25,019 nucleotides of DNA, from the NCBI GenBank assembly GCA_964371655.1, contig CAYJOD010000091.1, positions 1 through 25,019 on the forward strand, read 5' to 3'. Source of the DNA: CAZGSN01 sp964371655. Lineage in GTDB: Bacteria; Desulfobacterota; Binatia; HRBIN30. Shown one piece after another: positions 1 through 7,760 of this stretch (position 1 is its first letter; every line of letters starts with the position of its first letter). The notes under the pieces were generated by a model. It had not been told where the DNA came from. It made no database searches and saw only the letters and a program-made list of their open reading frames with translations. Position numbers and translations under genes: made by a program.

Positions 1-145
1 TGATCCGCCCCGCAACCTGCGCGGCCCCCCCCGGCATATCCTCCGTCAGCGACTTTGCCGTGGCCCTGGGCCGAAGGGACTCGCGCCGACGCGTCGAATG
101 TGTAGGATCGCTGCTGAAGCAAAATCGGCACGCGAAAGGACAGCC

Positions 146-583
146 ATGGCCAACAATGCCAAGAGCACGAACGCAACGATCATCCCCACTCTACGCTACG
201 AAGATGCGGCAGCCGCCATCGAGTGGCTATGCAAGGCCTTCGGCTTCGAGAAGCTTCTCGTTGTGCCCGGCGACACCGGTGCGATTGCGCACGCGCAGCT
301 CACCTTCGGCAACGGCATGATCATGTTGGGCTCAGTCCGCGACGACGCGTTCGACAAGCTGCAGAAACCGCCGCGACAAGTCGGCGGGGTCGGAACCCAG
401 AGCCCGTACATCGTCGTCGACGATGCCGATGCCCATTTCCGGCGCGCCGTCGCGGCAGGGGCGGAGATCGTGATGGACATCGAGGATCAGCCCTACGGAG
501 GACGCTCCTACTCCTGCAAAGACCCTGAAGGCTACCTCTGGAGCTTCGGTACCTACGATCCGTGGCGGCGCGAGCACCTTTGA
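146..583 (+). CDS. VOC-family (glyoxalase/bleomycin-resistance fold) protein
   Basis: A 145-residue protein with the paired beta-alpha-beta-beta-beta modules of the vicinal oxygen chelate superfamily. The first module runs from about residue 12 (IIPTLRYEDAAAAIEWL) to 62, the second from about 90 to the end, closing with DPEGYLWSFGTYDP. His in AHAQL and Glu in DPEGYLW sit where VOC proteins place metal ligands. ATG 146 is chosen because AAAGGA lies 5 nt upstream; an in-frame ATG at 98 lacks such a site and adds unconserved residues. VOC proteins include glyoxalases, dioxygenases and antibiotic-binding proteins; the substrate cannot be told here. It stands alone, followed by a repeat-containing gap. 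Positions 1-145 upstream show no gene I can support. Confidence 0.88.
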   Translation: MANNAKSTNATIIPTLRYEDAAAAIEWLCKAFGFEKLLVVPGDTGAIAHAQLTFGNGMIMLGSVRDDAFDKLQKPPRQVGGVGTQSPYIVVDDADAHFRRAVAAGAEIVMDIEDQPYGGRSYSCKDPEGYLWSFGTYDPWRREHL

Positions 584-669
584 GCGCGGAAACCGTAGCG
601 CGGGCCACACCCGCAACCCAACGGTGTGGGGCTACGCTGTTAGGATGTCTGTCCCCTACTGGTAAAGTC

Positions 670-800
670 TTGAGCAGCACCGAAAGGGAATGAAGAACCG
701 GAAACAGGAAACCGGGAACGGGAAGATGGTCAATTCACCGGTTCTCCATCTCCGGTTTTAGGTTTCCTGTCTTCCATTTCTTTCTTTTCGGTTCCGGCTC
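670..800. repeat. Heptad-period inverted repeat A1 (GGAAAC type)
   Basis: The left arm (about 692-726) is built of 7-bp units resembling NGGAAAC. The right arm (about 755-796) is the complementary GTTTCCN pattern, giving a long imperfect hairpin. The centre, TGGTCAATTCACCGG, closely matches the copy at 9753-9876. It fills most of the 584-897 gap before the radical SAM gene. No promoter or other gene was recognised in that gap. Confidence 0.75.
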
Positions 801-897
801 TTCCGGCTTGGGTGCAAACGAGGATACTCGCCCGGCGCGTTTGCTTGAGGCACTATGCCCATGCCGCTATAGCCCGGCGCGAAAGCTCGCTGTCACA

Positions 898-2652
898 TTG
901 TCGCACTGGCTACTAGAGGAACGCGCCCGCGCCCGTCGCGATGCCGAGACGATCCTGTTTCCGAAGAAGCAAGCGGGGAGTCTTCGCGTCTGCCTCGTGT
1001 ATCCGAACCGCTACGCGGTCGGCATGGGCAACCTCGGCTTCCATGCCGTCTACGAGATCTTCGATCAACACCCCGACAGCGTCTGCGAGCGCGCCTTTCT
1101 CCCCGACGAAGATGAAGCGCCTCTGATCGGTCGGGGCGACTTGCGCAGCCTGGAATCGCAGACGCGGGTGCAGGACTTCGACATCATCGCTTTCTCGGTG
1201 TCGTTTGAAACCGACTACTGGCACGTCGTGCGTCTGCTCGATCTCATCGGTCTGCCGGCCACCAGCCGCGAGCGCGACGGCCGCGCTCCGCTGGTCATCG
1301 CCGGCGGCCCGGCGGTATTTCTCAACCCCGAGCCGCTCGCCGACTTCATCGATCTCTTCCTCATCGGCGAAGCCGAAGAAATGCTCCCCGAGTTTCTCAG
1401 TCTGGTCAGCGAGCTCGGAGCTGCGAACACCGGCATCCGACCGCTCCTGCACGCGGCGGCGGCGCGCGTCGCCGGCGCCTACGTCCCCGAGCTTTACCGT
1501 CCGATCTACGACGGGGCGGTGCAAGTGGGCCTCGACTACGACGGCCCCGGCGAGGCACGCGTCGAGCGCCGCTTGATCTGGGATCTCAACAAGTTTCAAA
1601 CCACCACGCGGGTTCTGTCCAACGAGGCCGTGTTCGGCGACATGATGCTGGTCGAAGCCAGTCGCGGCTGCCAATGGGGATGCCGCTTCTGCGCCGCCGG
1701 TTACATGTACCGGCCGATCCGCACCCGCGGTGTCGACGCGCTCGAGACCACGGTGCGTAGCGGCCTCACACAGCGCGGCACGATCGGTCTGATCGGCGCG
1801 GAGATGGCGAGCGTGCCAGGCGTCGAAGCTTTGTCCGAGATCGCCATCGCCGCCGGCGGGCGTCTGTCGCCATCCTCTCTCAAGGCCGATTGTGTGACGC
1901 CGCGACTCGCCGCGGCCCTGGCGCGCGGGCGCAATCGTAGCGCGACGGTGGCGCCGGAGGCGGGCTCCGAACGCATGCGCCGGGTGATCAACAAGAACCT
2001 CTCCGAAGCCGACATCTTGCGCGCCGCCGATCTCCTCGTCGGCGAGGGCGTGCGCGACCTCAAGCTGTACTTCATGGTCGGTCTGCCGAGCGAGGAAAGC
2101 GCCGACGTCGACGCCATCGCCGATCTCACCGCCAAGGTCCGCGCGCGCTTGGGGGACACGGAACGGGCGCGCCGCCGTGTCGCCAACATCACGGTGTCGG
2201 TCAATCCATTCGTACCGAAACCGTGGACGCCGTTTCAGTGGGACGCGATGGAATCGATTCCATCCTTGAAGGCGAAGTTCGGGCAACTACGGCGCCGGCT
2301 CGGGAAGCTGCCGAATGTCCACCTCGACACCGAGTCGCCGCGCGCCGGGTACTTCCAGACCCTACTCTCACGCGGCGATCGGCGCCTGGGAGGATTCCTG
2401 GTCGCCGTGCACGAATGTGACGGCGACTGGTGGCGCGCCATCCGCCAATGGCAACGTCAGGGCATCGAGGGGGCGCCGCATCCGGATGCCTACGTGCATC
2501 GCACCTACGACGAGGACGAGCGTCTGCCGTGGGACTTCATCGATCACCGCATCAACAAAGGCTACCTGCGGGTGGAACGCCGCAAAGCACTCCTGGCCCG
2601 CCAGACCGCCCCGTGCGACACGACCACGTGCACGACCTGCGCGGCCTGCTGA
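898..2652 (+). CDS. B12-binding-like radical SAM protein
   Basis: A protein of about 584 residues with an N-terminal cobalamin-binding-like region (LVYPNRYAVGMGNLGFHAVYEI, here split as LVYPNRY and VGMGNLGFHAVYEI) and a central radical SAM domain. The cluster motif CxxxCxxC is at residues 258, 262 and 265 (SRGCQWGCRFCAAGYMYRP). Radical SAM enzymes bind a 4Fe-4S cluster and cleave S-adenosylmethionine; the reaction of this subfamily is unknown to me. The C-terminus holds an additional cysteine cluster (CDTTTCTTCAAC). The start is uncertain: the frame is open back to a TTG at 808, but related proteins begin about 20 residues before the FPKK...RVCLVYP stretch, which favours TTG 898. No convincing Shine-Dalgarno precedes either. 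An S23-type gene follows after 22 nt. Confidence 0.88.
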   Translation: MSHWLLEERARARRDAETILFPKKQAGSLRVCLVYPNRYAVGMGNLGFHAVYEIFDQHPDSVCERAFLPDEDEAPLIGRGDLRSLESQTRVQDFDIIAFSVSFETDYWHVVRLLDLIGLPATSRERDGRAPLVIAGGPAVFLNPEPLADFIDLFLIGEAEEMLPEFLSLVSELGAANTGIRPLLHAAAARVAGAYVPELYRPIYDGAVQVGLDYDGPGEARVERRLIWDLNKFQTTTRVLSNEAVFGDMMLVEASRGCQWGCRFCAAGYMYRPIRTRGVDALETTVRSGLTQRGTIGLIGAEMASVPGVEALSEIAIAAGGRLSPSSLKADCVTPRLAAALARGRNRSATVAPEAGSERMRRVINKNLSEADILRAADLLVGEGVRDLKLYFMVGLPSEESADVDAIADLTAKVRARLGDTERARRRVANITVSVNPFVPKPWTPFQWDAMESIPSLKAKFGQLRRRLGKLPNVHLDTESPRAGYFQTLLSRGDRRLGGFLVAVHECDGDWWRAIRQWQRQGIEGAPHPDAYVHRTYDEDERLPWDFIDHRINKGYLRVERRKALLARQTAPCDTTTCTTCAAC

Positions 2653-2674
2653 CACCACCCTGGAGGAACGAAGT

Positions 2675-3079
2675 ATGGACGAAGAGTCGCGACGAGAAGG
2701 GCTGCACGCGCAAGAGCGCGAGCGCCCGCCACGCCGGCGGGTCGAAGACCTCGAGGTCTTCAAGCTCGCCCACGATCTGGCCTTGAGCGTGTACCGAGTC
2801 AGCGAATCGTTCGAGCTCAGCACCCCGAGCTTGGTGAACGATCTGCGTCGCGCCGCGGTCGCGGTGCCGGCCAACCTCGCGGAGGGCGCCAGCAGAGCGA
2901 CGCGCGCGGAGTACCAGTCCTTCGTGAGCATGGCGCAGGGAACGGCCGCGGTCGTGAGCTACTATCTGCTCCTGGCCAAGGATCTCGGCCACCTCGGCGA
3001 TGCGGACTGCCAACACCTGCGCGAAGGTTACGGACGTGCCGGCTACATGCTGTCGCGTTTCGCGCAATCGATGTCGTGA
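2675..3079 (+). CDS. Four-helix-bundle protein, S23/IVS type (copy 1)
   Basis: A 134-residue helical protein with the S23 family signature: VEDLEVFKLAHDLALSVY, then LRRAAVAVPANLAEG and SRATRAEYQSF. Family members are small four-helix bundles first known from intervening sequences in 23S rRNA genes, and they resemble the Avd accessory protein of diversity-generating retroelements; their cellular role is not established. A 20-residue charged, Arg-rich extension precedes the core. The start at ATG 2675 is supported by TGGAGGAA about 8 nt upstream. The stop overlaps the GTG of acpS (GTGA, 3076-3079), implying translational coupling. Unlike copy 2 at 18570-18938, no heptad repeats flank it directly; the nearest are at 3470-3490, beyond acpS. 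Confidence 0.88.
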   Translation: MDEESRREGLHAQERERPPRRRVEDLEVFKLAHDLALSVYRVSESFELSTPSLVNDLRRAAVAVPANLAEGASRATRAEYQSFVSMAQGTAAVVSYYLLLAKDLGHLGDADCQHLREGYGRAGYMLSRFAQSMS

Positions 3080-3447
3080 TCATCGGTGTCGGCGTCGACA
3101 TCGTCGAGGTGTCACGCATCGCAGCAGCCGTGAACCATCCGCGCACCGGCGAACGGTTTCGCCAACGTGTCTTCACCGCGGGTGAAGACGCCTACTGCAA
3201 CCGCCGCCGCCACAAGGAGCAGAGCTTCGCGGCTCGCTTCGCGGCCAAGGAGGCGGTCATGAAGGCGCTGGGCGGCGGGTTCAGCTGGCAGGACATCGAA
3301 GTCATGCGCCATCGCGACGCCGCGCCGTCGATTCTTCTGCACCGCCGTGCCGCCACGCGTGCACAAGAGCTGGGGGTGCGCCACTTCCATTTGTCACTCA
3401 GCCACACCGCCGAGCAAGCCATCGCCTACGTGATCGCGGAGGGATGA
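3076..3447 (+). CDS. acpS: Holo-[acyl-carrier-protein] synthase
   Basis: AcpS transfers 4'-phosphopantetheine from CoA to the serine of acyl carrier protein, activating it for fatty-acid synthesis. The 123-residue length fits the family. Conserved elements are GVGVDIVEVSRI with the metal ligand Asp8, FAAKEAVMKALG with Glu59, and the C-terminal HLSLSHTAEQAIAYV. The GTG start is inside the stop region of the preceding S23-type gene (4-nt overlap), so AcpS is probably made by translational reinitiation. The more usual neighbour, pdxJ, is absent. A short GAAAACT-type heptad array follows. Confidence 0.96.
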   Translation: MIIGVGVDIVEVSRIAAAVNHPRTGERFRQRVFTAGEDAYCNRRRHKEQSFAARFAAKEAVMKALGGGFSWQDIEVMRHRDAAPSILLHRRAATRAQELGVRHFHLSLSHTAEQAIAYVIAEG

Positions 3448-3469
3448 CGAGCGTAGGCGGACACCTCCT

Positions 3470-3490
3470 GAACACTGAAAACTGAAAACC
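3470..3490. repeat. Short heptad array E1 (GAAAACT type)
   Basis: Three consecutive 7-bp units of the pattern GAAMACY lie 23 nt after the acpS stop codon, followed by a decayed fourth. The same units form a five-copy array at 11629-11663. The gap 3448-3625 otherwise holds no gene I can support. At 3518-3537 it contains GCTCCCTCACGGTCGCGGCT, discussed in the findings. Confidence 0.6.
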
Positions 3491-3625
3491 AAACCTGGCC
3501 CGATCGCACGAATCACCGCTCCCTCACGGTCGCGGCTCAGGTCGAGATCCGCAGGTGTTCGCCATGTCAGAGCCGCGCGCGTAAGCAAGCGGTCAGCGGG
3601 TGAATGCTTCCGCAGCCGTAGAGGC

Positions 3626-4087
3626 TCAGTACTTGTCGTCCTCTTCTTGGATCATGCGATAGAGGTCGTTGCGGTCTTCGGCGGTGAGCAGGCGGGCGCG
3701 AAAGGCCGGGGCCTTCAGCAGGCGCGACACACGCGCCAGCGCTTTGAGGTGGAGGCCGACCGAGTCTTCGGGGGCGACCAGCAGAAAGAACAACTGGCTC
3801 GGCTTACCGTCGAGGGATTGGAACTCGACACCGCCGAGGTGGCGGCCGAAGGCACCGAGCACGGTCTTCAGTCCTGGAAGCTTGCCATGTGGAATCGCGA
3901 TGCCGTCGCCGATGGCGGTGCTACCGAGACGCTCGCGGTCCCACAGGACTTCCTCCAAGCGGGCAGCATCGACGTCGGCATTCTCGGCGGCAACGAGGCC
4001 GGCGAGCTCGTGGATGATCGCGGTCTTGGTCTGCCCCTTGAGGTCGGGGACGACCAGGCTTTCGGGTAGGAATTCGGAGATCTTCAT
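3626..4087 (-). CDS. ptsN: PTS IIA-like nitrogen-regulatory protein PtsN
   Basis: A single-domain EIIA-Ntr protein of 153 residues, the usual length. The phosphoacceptor is His67 in GIAIPHGKLPGL. EIIA-Ntr receives phosphate from NPr and in Proteobacteria modulates potassium transport, sensor kinases and nitrogen responses. Before it the chain reads FLPESLVVPDLKGQTKTAI, typical of the family. It is the last gene of the lptCAB-rpoN-hpf-ptsN cluster, separated from hpf by 167 nt. The hprK and rapZ genes that often follow in this cluster are absent: the next gene, acpS, is convergent. Confidence 0.95.
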   Translation of the reverse strand: MKISEFLPESLVVPDLKGQTKTAIIHELAGLVAAENADVDAARLEEVLWDRERLGSTAIGDGIAIPHGKLPGLKTVLGAFGRHLGGVEFQSLDGKPSQLFFLLVAPEDSVGLHLKALARVSRLLKAPAFRARLLTAEDRNDLYRMIQEEDDKY

Positions 4088-4254
4088 CGCTGATCACAAA
4101 GTGTTCGGATGCCGGCGGCGGCGTGGCAAGGTTTCGCAGGATGCGTTTGCATCGGCATGTAGCGGCGCTTCCAACTTAGGGTATCCCGTATTTCTTGGGG
4201 CGAAGGTGCGGGCTCCGTCGTCACCAACGGAGCCCGTGCTTCGGCGAGTAGGTT

Positions 4255-4776
4255 TCAGGAGGCTTCAGGTTCGAGGAGGCCGTAATTGCCATCCTTGCGA
4301 CGGTACAGAACGCTCAGGGTTTCGTTGGCGGCGTTGCGGAAGAGAAGAAAGTCGTTCTTGGCCATCTTGAGCTGCAGCATGGCTTCGTCGACCGACATCG
4401 GCTTGACGGCGACGCGTTGCATGCGAATGGCGCCATTGTTGCGTTCTTCGCCGGGGCTCGGCGCGGCGGTGGTCGCGGGGCCCGGACCTTTATGATCCTT
4501 GTGTTTCTCGACGTGCTTCTTGACCTGACGCTCGACCTTGTCCATGGCCAAATCGATTGCCGAATATAAATCGCCAGTCTCCTCGGTGGCGATGATGTTC
4601 AAATGGCTGGCCGTGACCTGAACCTCGGCAATGTGCCGCTGCTTTTCCACAGCGAGAACTACGTGCGCATCGATGGGGTGCTGCAGGTACTTATGCACCC
4701 GTCGCACCTTCTCTTCCGCATAGGCACGCAAGCCATCACTCGGCTCGACGTGCCGGAAGGTTACCATCACCTGCAT
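4255..4776 (-). CDS. hpf: Ribosome hibernation promoting factor, long form
   Basis: A 173-residue long-type HPF. The N-terminal S30AE domain (residues 1 to about 95, MQVMVTFRHVEPSDGLRAYA onward) binds the 30S decoding region. The C-terminal dimerisation domain (about 118-173: VKPMSVDEAMLQLKMAKNDF, then YRRKDGNYGLLEP) lets long HPF form 100S ribosome dimers without RMF. An Ala/Pro/Gly-rich linker joins them. ATG 4776 is preferred over the open extension to 4800 because GAAAGGAG lies about 7 nt upstream. It starts 23 nt after rpoN, the usual arrangement, so it is likely co-transcribed with sigma-54. Confidence 0.95.
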   Translation of the reverse strand: MQVMVTFRHVEPSDGLRAYAEEKVRRVHKYLQHPIDAHVVLAVEKQRHIAEVQVTASHLNIIATEETGDLYSAIDLAMDKVERQVKKHVEKHKDHKGPGPATTAAPSPGEERNNGAIRMQRVAVKPMSVDEAMLQLKMAKNDFLLFRNAANETLSVLYRRKDGNYGLLEPEAS

Positions 4777-4799
4777 ATCGTTCTCCTTTCTGGCGCCCA

Positions 4800-6284
4800 C
4801 TAGAACTGTTGGCGCCGCTTCGACGAAGGCAGGATTCCCATCATCTCGCGATACTTCGCCACGGTGCGCCGCGCGATCTCGACGTGTTCGCTGCTCAGCA
4901 TCTTGGCGATGTGCTGGTCGCTCAACGGTCGACCGGTATCCTCGGCAGCAATGATCGCGCGGATACGTTCCTTGACGCTCTCGGCCGAGACCTCGTCGCC
5001 GCCATCGGTACCCTGCAAGCTCGACGTGAAGAAGTATTTGAGCTCGAAGGTCCCGCGTGGCGTGTGCGCGTACTTATTGGCCGTGGCTCGGCTTACCGTC
5101 GACTCGTGCATGCCGATGTCGTTGGCGACGTCCTTCAAGACGAGGGGTTTCAAATGCGAGATACCGTGCTCGAAGAAATCCTTCTGGAACTTCACAATGC
5201 TGCTGGTCACCAGGAACAGAGTGCGCTGGCGCTGTTGGATGCTCTTGATGAGCCAAGCGGCGGAGCGCATTTTCTCCTGGACGTAACGCTTGGCGTCGCC
5301 GCCGCCGGCGTCGTTCAAGACACGCCGGTAGTATCCGCTCACCCGCAACCGCGGCAGGCCCTCGTCGTTCAAGGTGACCACCCACTCGTCGCCGATCTTT
5401 TGAATCAGGACATCGGGGGTGATGTAGCGGACATCGCTATCTTCGAAGTTGCGTCCGGGCTTGGGTTCGAGATTGCCGATGTAGCGCGCCGCCTCGACCA
5501 CCTCGTCAATCGTACAGGCGAGCTCCTTGGCGATGCGGTCGTAACGCTTGCTTTCGAGCAGAGAGAGATGATCGCGCACGATGCGGTCGGCGATCGATCC
5601 CTCCTTCTGGTCGGCGCGAATCTGCAGCAGCAGGCATTCGCGCAGGTTGCGCGCGCCCACCCCGGGCGGATCGAGCAACTGGATGTGCTGGAGGGCGGTC
5701 TCAACCAAGTCGTAGTCCCGGTGCGTTTGGAACGCGACGTCCTCGATCTCGACCTGAATGTAGCCGTCGTCATCCATGTTGCCGATCAGCAAGGCGGCGA
5801 TCCCTTCCTCCTGCCGATCGATGCCGGTCATGCGCAGTTGCCAGATCAAGTGCTCGGTCAGCGACCCCGAGCGCACCAGGGTATTCTCGAGCGTCGGCCG
5901 CTTCTCGTCGTCGTATTCCTCATTGGAGGAGTACGAGCCGTGCCAATCATTACTGTAGTTGTCGAGGTATTCCTTCCAGTCGATGCCGTCCATGCGACTG
6001 GTGGGTTCAACCTCGGCGGTGGTGTCGCGATGCTCGCGGGCTTCGTTCCACTCGTCGGCGACGTTGCCGTTGAGCTCCGAAGCCGTGTCCGTACGCGGCA
6101 CCTGTGCTTCTTCGGTTTCCTGCTCGAGGCCTTCCTCAAGGACGGGGTTCTGCTCCATTTCCTCGTCGATCAGCGTCTCGAGCTCGGCGCGCGATACCTG
6201 CAGGATCTTGATCGCCTGACGCAGCTGCGGCGTCATGACCAGCTGCTGGCTGAGTTTCTGATAGAGCTTGGTTTCGAGGGCCAT
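4800..6284 (-). CDS. rpoN: RNA polymerase sigma-54 factor
   Basis: Full-length sigma-54 of 494 residues. Region I is at the N-terminus (QKLSQQLVMTPQLRQAIKIL, the segment that contacts activators). An acidic linker covers about residues 55-125. The core-binding domain, a helix-turn-helix (IGMHESTVSRATANKY) and the terminal RpoN box (ARRTVAKYREMMGI) follow. Sigma-54 recognises -24/-12 promoters and needs ATP-dependent enhancer-binding proteins. lptB lies upstream and hpf downstream on the same strand. Only 7-11 nt separate the start codon from repeat B1, and no clear Shine-Dalgarno is visible, so the repeat forms most of the local leader. Confidence 0.98.
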   Translation of the reverse strand: MALETKLYQKLSQQLVMTPQLRQAIKILQVSRAELETLIDEEMEQNPVLEEGLEQETEEAQVPRTDTASELNGNVADEWNEAREHRDTTAEVEPTSRMDGIDWKEYLDNYSNDWHGSYSSNEEYDDEKRPTLENTLVRSGSLTEHLIWQLRMTGIDRQEEGIAALLIGNMDDDGYIQVEIEDVAFQTHRDYDLVETALQHIQLLDPPGVGARNLRECLLLQIRADQKEGSIADRIVRDHLSLLESKRYDRIAKELACTIDEVVEAARYIGNLEPKPGRNFEDSDVRYITPDVLIQKIGDEWVVTLNDEGLPRLRVSGYYRRVLNDAGGGDAKRYVQEKMRSAAWLIKSIQQRQRTLFLVTSSIVKFQKDFFEHGISHLKPLVLKDVANDIGMHESTVSRATANKYAHTPRGTFELKYFFTSSLQGTDGGDEVSAESVKERIRAIIAAEDTGRPLSDQHIAKMLSSEHVEIARRTVAKYREMMGILPSSKRRQQF

Positions 6285-6295
6285 GGCTGAACTTC

Positions 6296-6420
6296 GCTCG
6301 CTACGCTCGCAGATTGGGTAGGGACAAAGGGATCAGGGACAGAGGGCCAAAGCGGAGAAAAGAAATCTCCGACAAGCGGTCTTCCCTTTGGCCCTGGCCC
6401 CTTTGCCCCTTGGTCCCTTT
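6296..6420. repeat. Heptad-type inverted repeat B1 (GGGACAA type)
   Basis: It lies between lptB and rpoN. It opens with GCTCGCTACGCTCGCAG (6296-6312), then 8 nt, then GGGACAAAGGGATCAGGG (6321-6338). After a centre at about 6352-6378, the complementary CCCTTTG/CCCCTTT arm runs to 6420. Both opening motifs and their spacing recur exactly in B2 (16894-17017). Arm units are spaced about 7-8 bp. A transcript would fold into a long imperfect hairpin inside the operon. Confidence 0.8.
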
Positions 6421-6443
6421 GTGTGATTTCCGCGACATCTTGG

Positions 6444-7190
6444 TTAGGAAAGTGTGAAGTGCTCGCCCAGGTAAAACTCCCTGGCGCGCGCGCTGGATGC
6501 GATTTCTTGCGGCGTTCCTTCTTCGAGAACGGATCCCTGAGTAAGGATGTAGGCGCGATCGCAGATGCCCAGAGTCTCGCGCACGTTGTGGTCTGTAATC
6601 AAAATACCGATTCCTCGTTCCTTCAATTGAGCAACAATGCTCTGGATGTCCAGAATAGCAAGAGGATCAATCCCTGCAAAAGGCTCATCCAAGAGCATGA
6701 AGTACGGCTCGGTGACCAGGGCGCGCGTGATCTCCAAACGGCGGCGCTCCCCGCCCGACAGCGAGAACGCCATATTCTTAGCCAGATGCGCGATGCTGAG
6801 CTCTTCGAGCAACTGCACCAGACGCGTCTCGCGCTCCTCCCGGCTCAGCTGCAAGGTTTCGAGAATTGCCAGGACGTTGTCTTCGACCGTCATCTTGCGG
6901 AAGGCGGACGGCTCTTGCGGCAGATAGCTCACCCCCTTGCGCGCGCGCAGGTACATCGGGTCCTGGGTCACGTCGGTGTCGTTGAGCAGGACGCGGCCTT
7001 GGTCGGGGCGAATGAGGCCGACGATGGCGTAAAACGTCGTCGTCTTGCCGGCGCCGTTGGGGCCGAGCAAGCCGACGACCTCGCCGGCGTGCACGTTGAG
7101 CGTAACCGAGCGCAGGATGTCGCGCCGACCGATGCGTTTGCACAACCCTTCGGCGCGCAGGCTGCGCGATGCGTCGAACGGCACACTCAT
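6444..7190 (-). CDS. lptB: LPS export ABC transporter ATPase LptB
   Basis: A 248-residue ABC ATPase of the LptB type. Walker A GPNGAGKTT is at 43-51, the Q-loop at about 91 (LPQEPSAFRKMTV), the signature LSGGERRRLEITRAL from 143, Walker B FMLLDEP at 163-169, and the switch His in LITDHNVRETL. LptB powers extraction of lipopolysaccharide from the inner membrane with LptF and LptG, which are not in this window. Its ATG overlaps the lptA stop by 4 nt, so the two are translationally coupled. Confidence 0.97.
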   Translation of the reverse strand: MSVPFDASRSLRAEGLCKRIGRRDILRSVTLNVHAGEVVGLLGPNGAGKTTTFYAIVGLIRPDQGRVLLNDTDVTQDPMYLRARKGVSYLPQEPSAFRKMTVEDNVLAILETLQLSREERETRLVQLLEELSIAHLAKNMAFSLSGGERRRLEITRALVTEPYFMLLDEPFAGIDPLAILDIQSIVAQLKERGIGILITDHNVRETLGICDRAYILTQGSVLEEGTPQEIASSARAREFYLGEHFTLS

Positions 7191-7756
7191 TTTGGTTTAT
7201 CCTTCTTCGCCTGCGGATCACGATTCGGGAAGAGGATGGCTTTGACACGGCTACTACCGCTGCCGCCGTCGACGACGCTGCGCTCTTCGTCGAGATAGAC
7301 AACGACGCGGTCGCCGCTCACCTGGTTGGCACCATCGTGGAGCACGGCGTCGTCGTTCAGAGTGACCGTACGCTTGGTTTGATCGAACACGGCACGACCG
7401 GCGGTGGCCCAGCGCGTGCCTTTGTCCATGCGTACGCTGCCGGTGGCGGTAACCTCTTTGATCTGAGCGTTGGTCGTGGACACCGCGTCGAGCTCGACGC
7501 GCAGGGTATCCGCTTCGAGCTTGAGGTCGCCCTGAATCACCACGACGTGGCCCTTGTAGGAGAGGACGCGAGCACGGTAGTCGAAATCGAGGCTATCGGC
7601 CGTAATCGTGATCGGCTCGCGCTGCGAGCTCTGCGACAACTGCCCGAGCAAGGCCCCGCCGGCCGTCGGAGTCGGCGTCGCCGGGCCCCCCTCCCGGGCG
7701 TACACAGCAACGCCACGGGAGGCGATGGCGAGGGCGACGGCGATGGCTACAGCCAC
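7187..7756 (-). CDS. lptA: Periplasmic LPS-transport protein LptA
   Basis: A 189-residue protein. Its N-terminus is a hydrophobic signal-like segment (VAIAVALAIASRGVAVYA), followed by an OstA/LptA-type beta-jellyroll (PITITADSLDFDYRARVLSY, then GDLKLEADTLRVEL and VYLDEERSVVDGGSGSSRV). LptA forms the periplasmic bridge that passes LPS from LptC to the outer-membrane LptD. The start is a GTG at 7756, 4 nt after the lptC stop; no strong Shine-Dalgarno is visible, consistent with coupling to lptC. Assignment rests on the fold motifs and on the position between lptC and lptB. Confidence 0.9.
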   Translation of the reverse strand: MAVAIAVALAIASRGVAVYAREGGPATPTPTAGGALLGQLSQSSQREPITITADSLDFDYRARVLSYKGHVVVIQGDLKLEADTLRVELDAVSTTNAQIKEVTATGSVRMDKGTRWATAGRAVFDQTKRTVTLNDDAVLHDGANQVSGDRVVVYLDEERSVVDGGSGSSRVKAILFPNRDPQAKKDKPK

Positions 7757-7760
7757 CGGA

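Noticed and set aside
3394..3588. Small minus-strand open frame between acpS and ptsN
   Set aside because: It overlaps acpS antisense and reads through a repeat; no ribosome-binding site or family motif.
4809..6290. A 493-codon plus-strand open frame opposite rpoN
   Set aside because: It is the antisense frame of a fully recognised rpoN with no family motif; long antisense frames are common in GC-rich DNA. The same holds for 913-2286 (minus), 13677-15062 (plus), 21235-22632 (plus) and 23289-24668 (plus).
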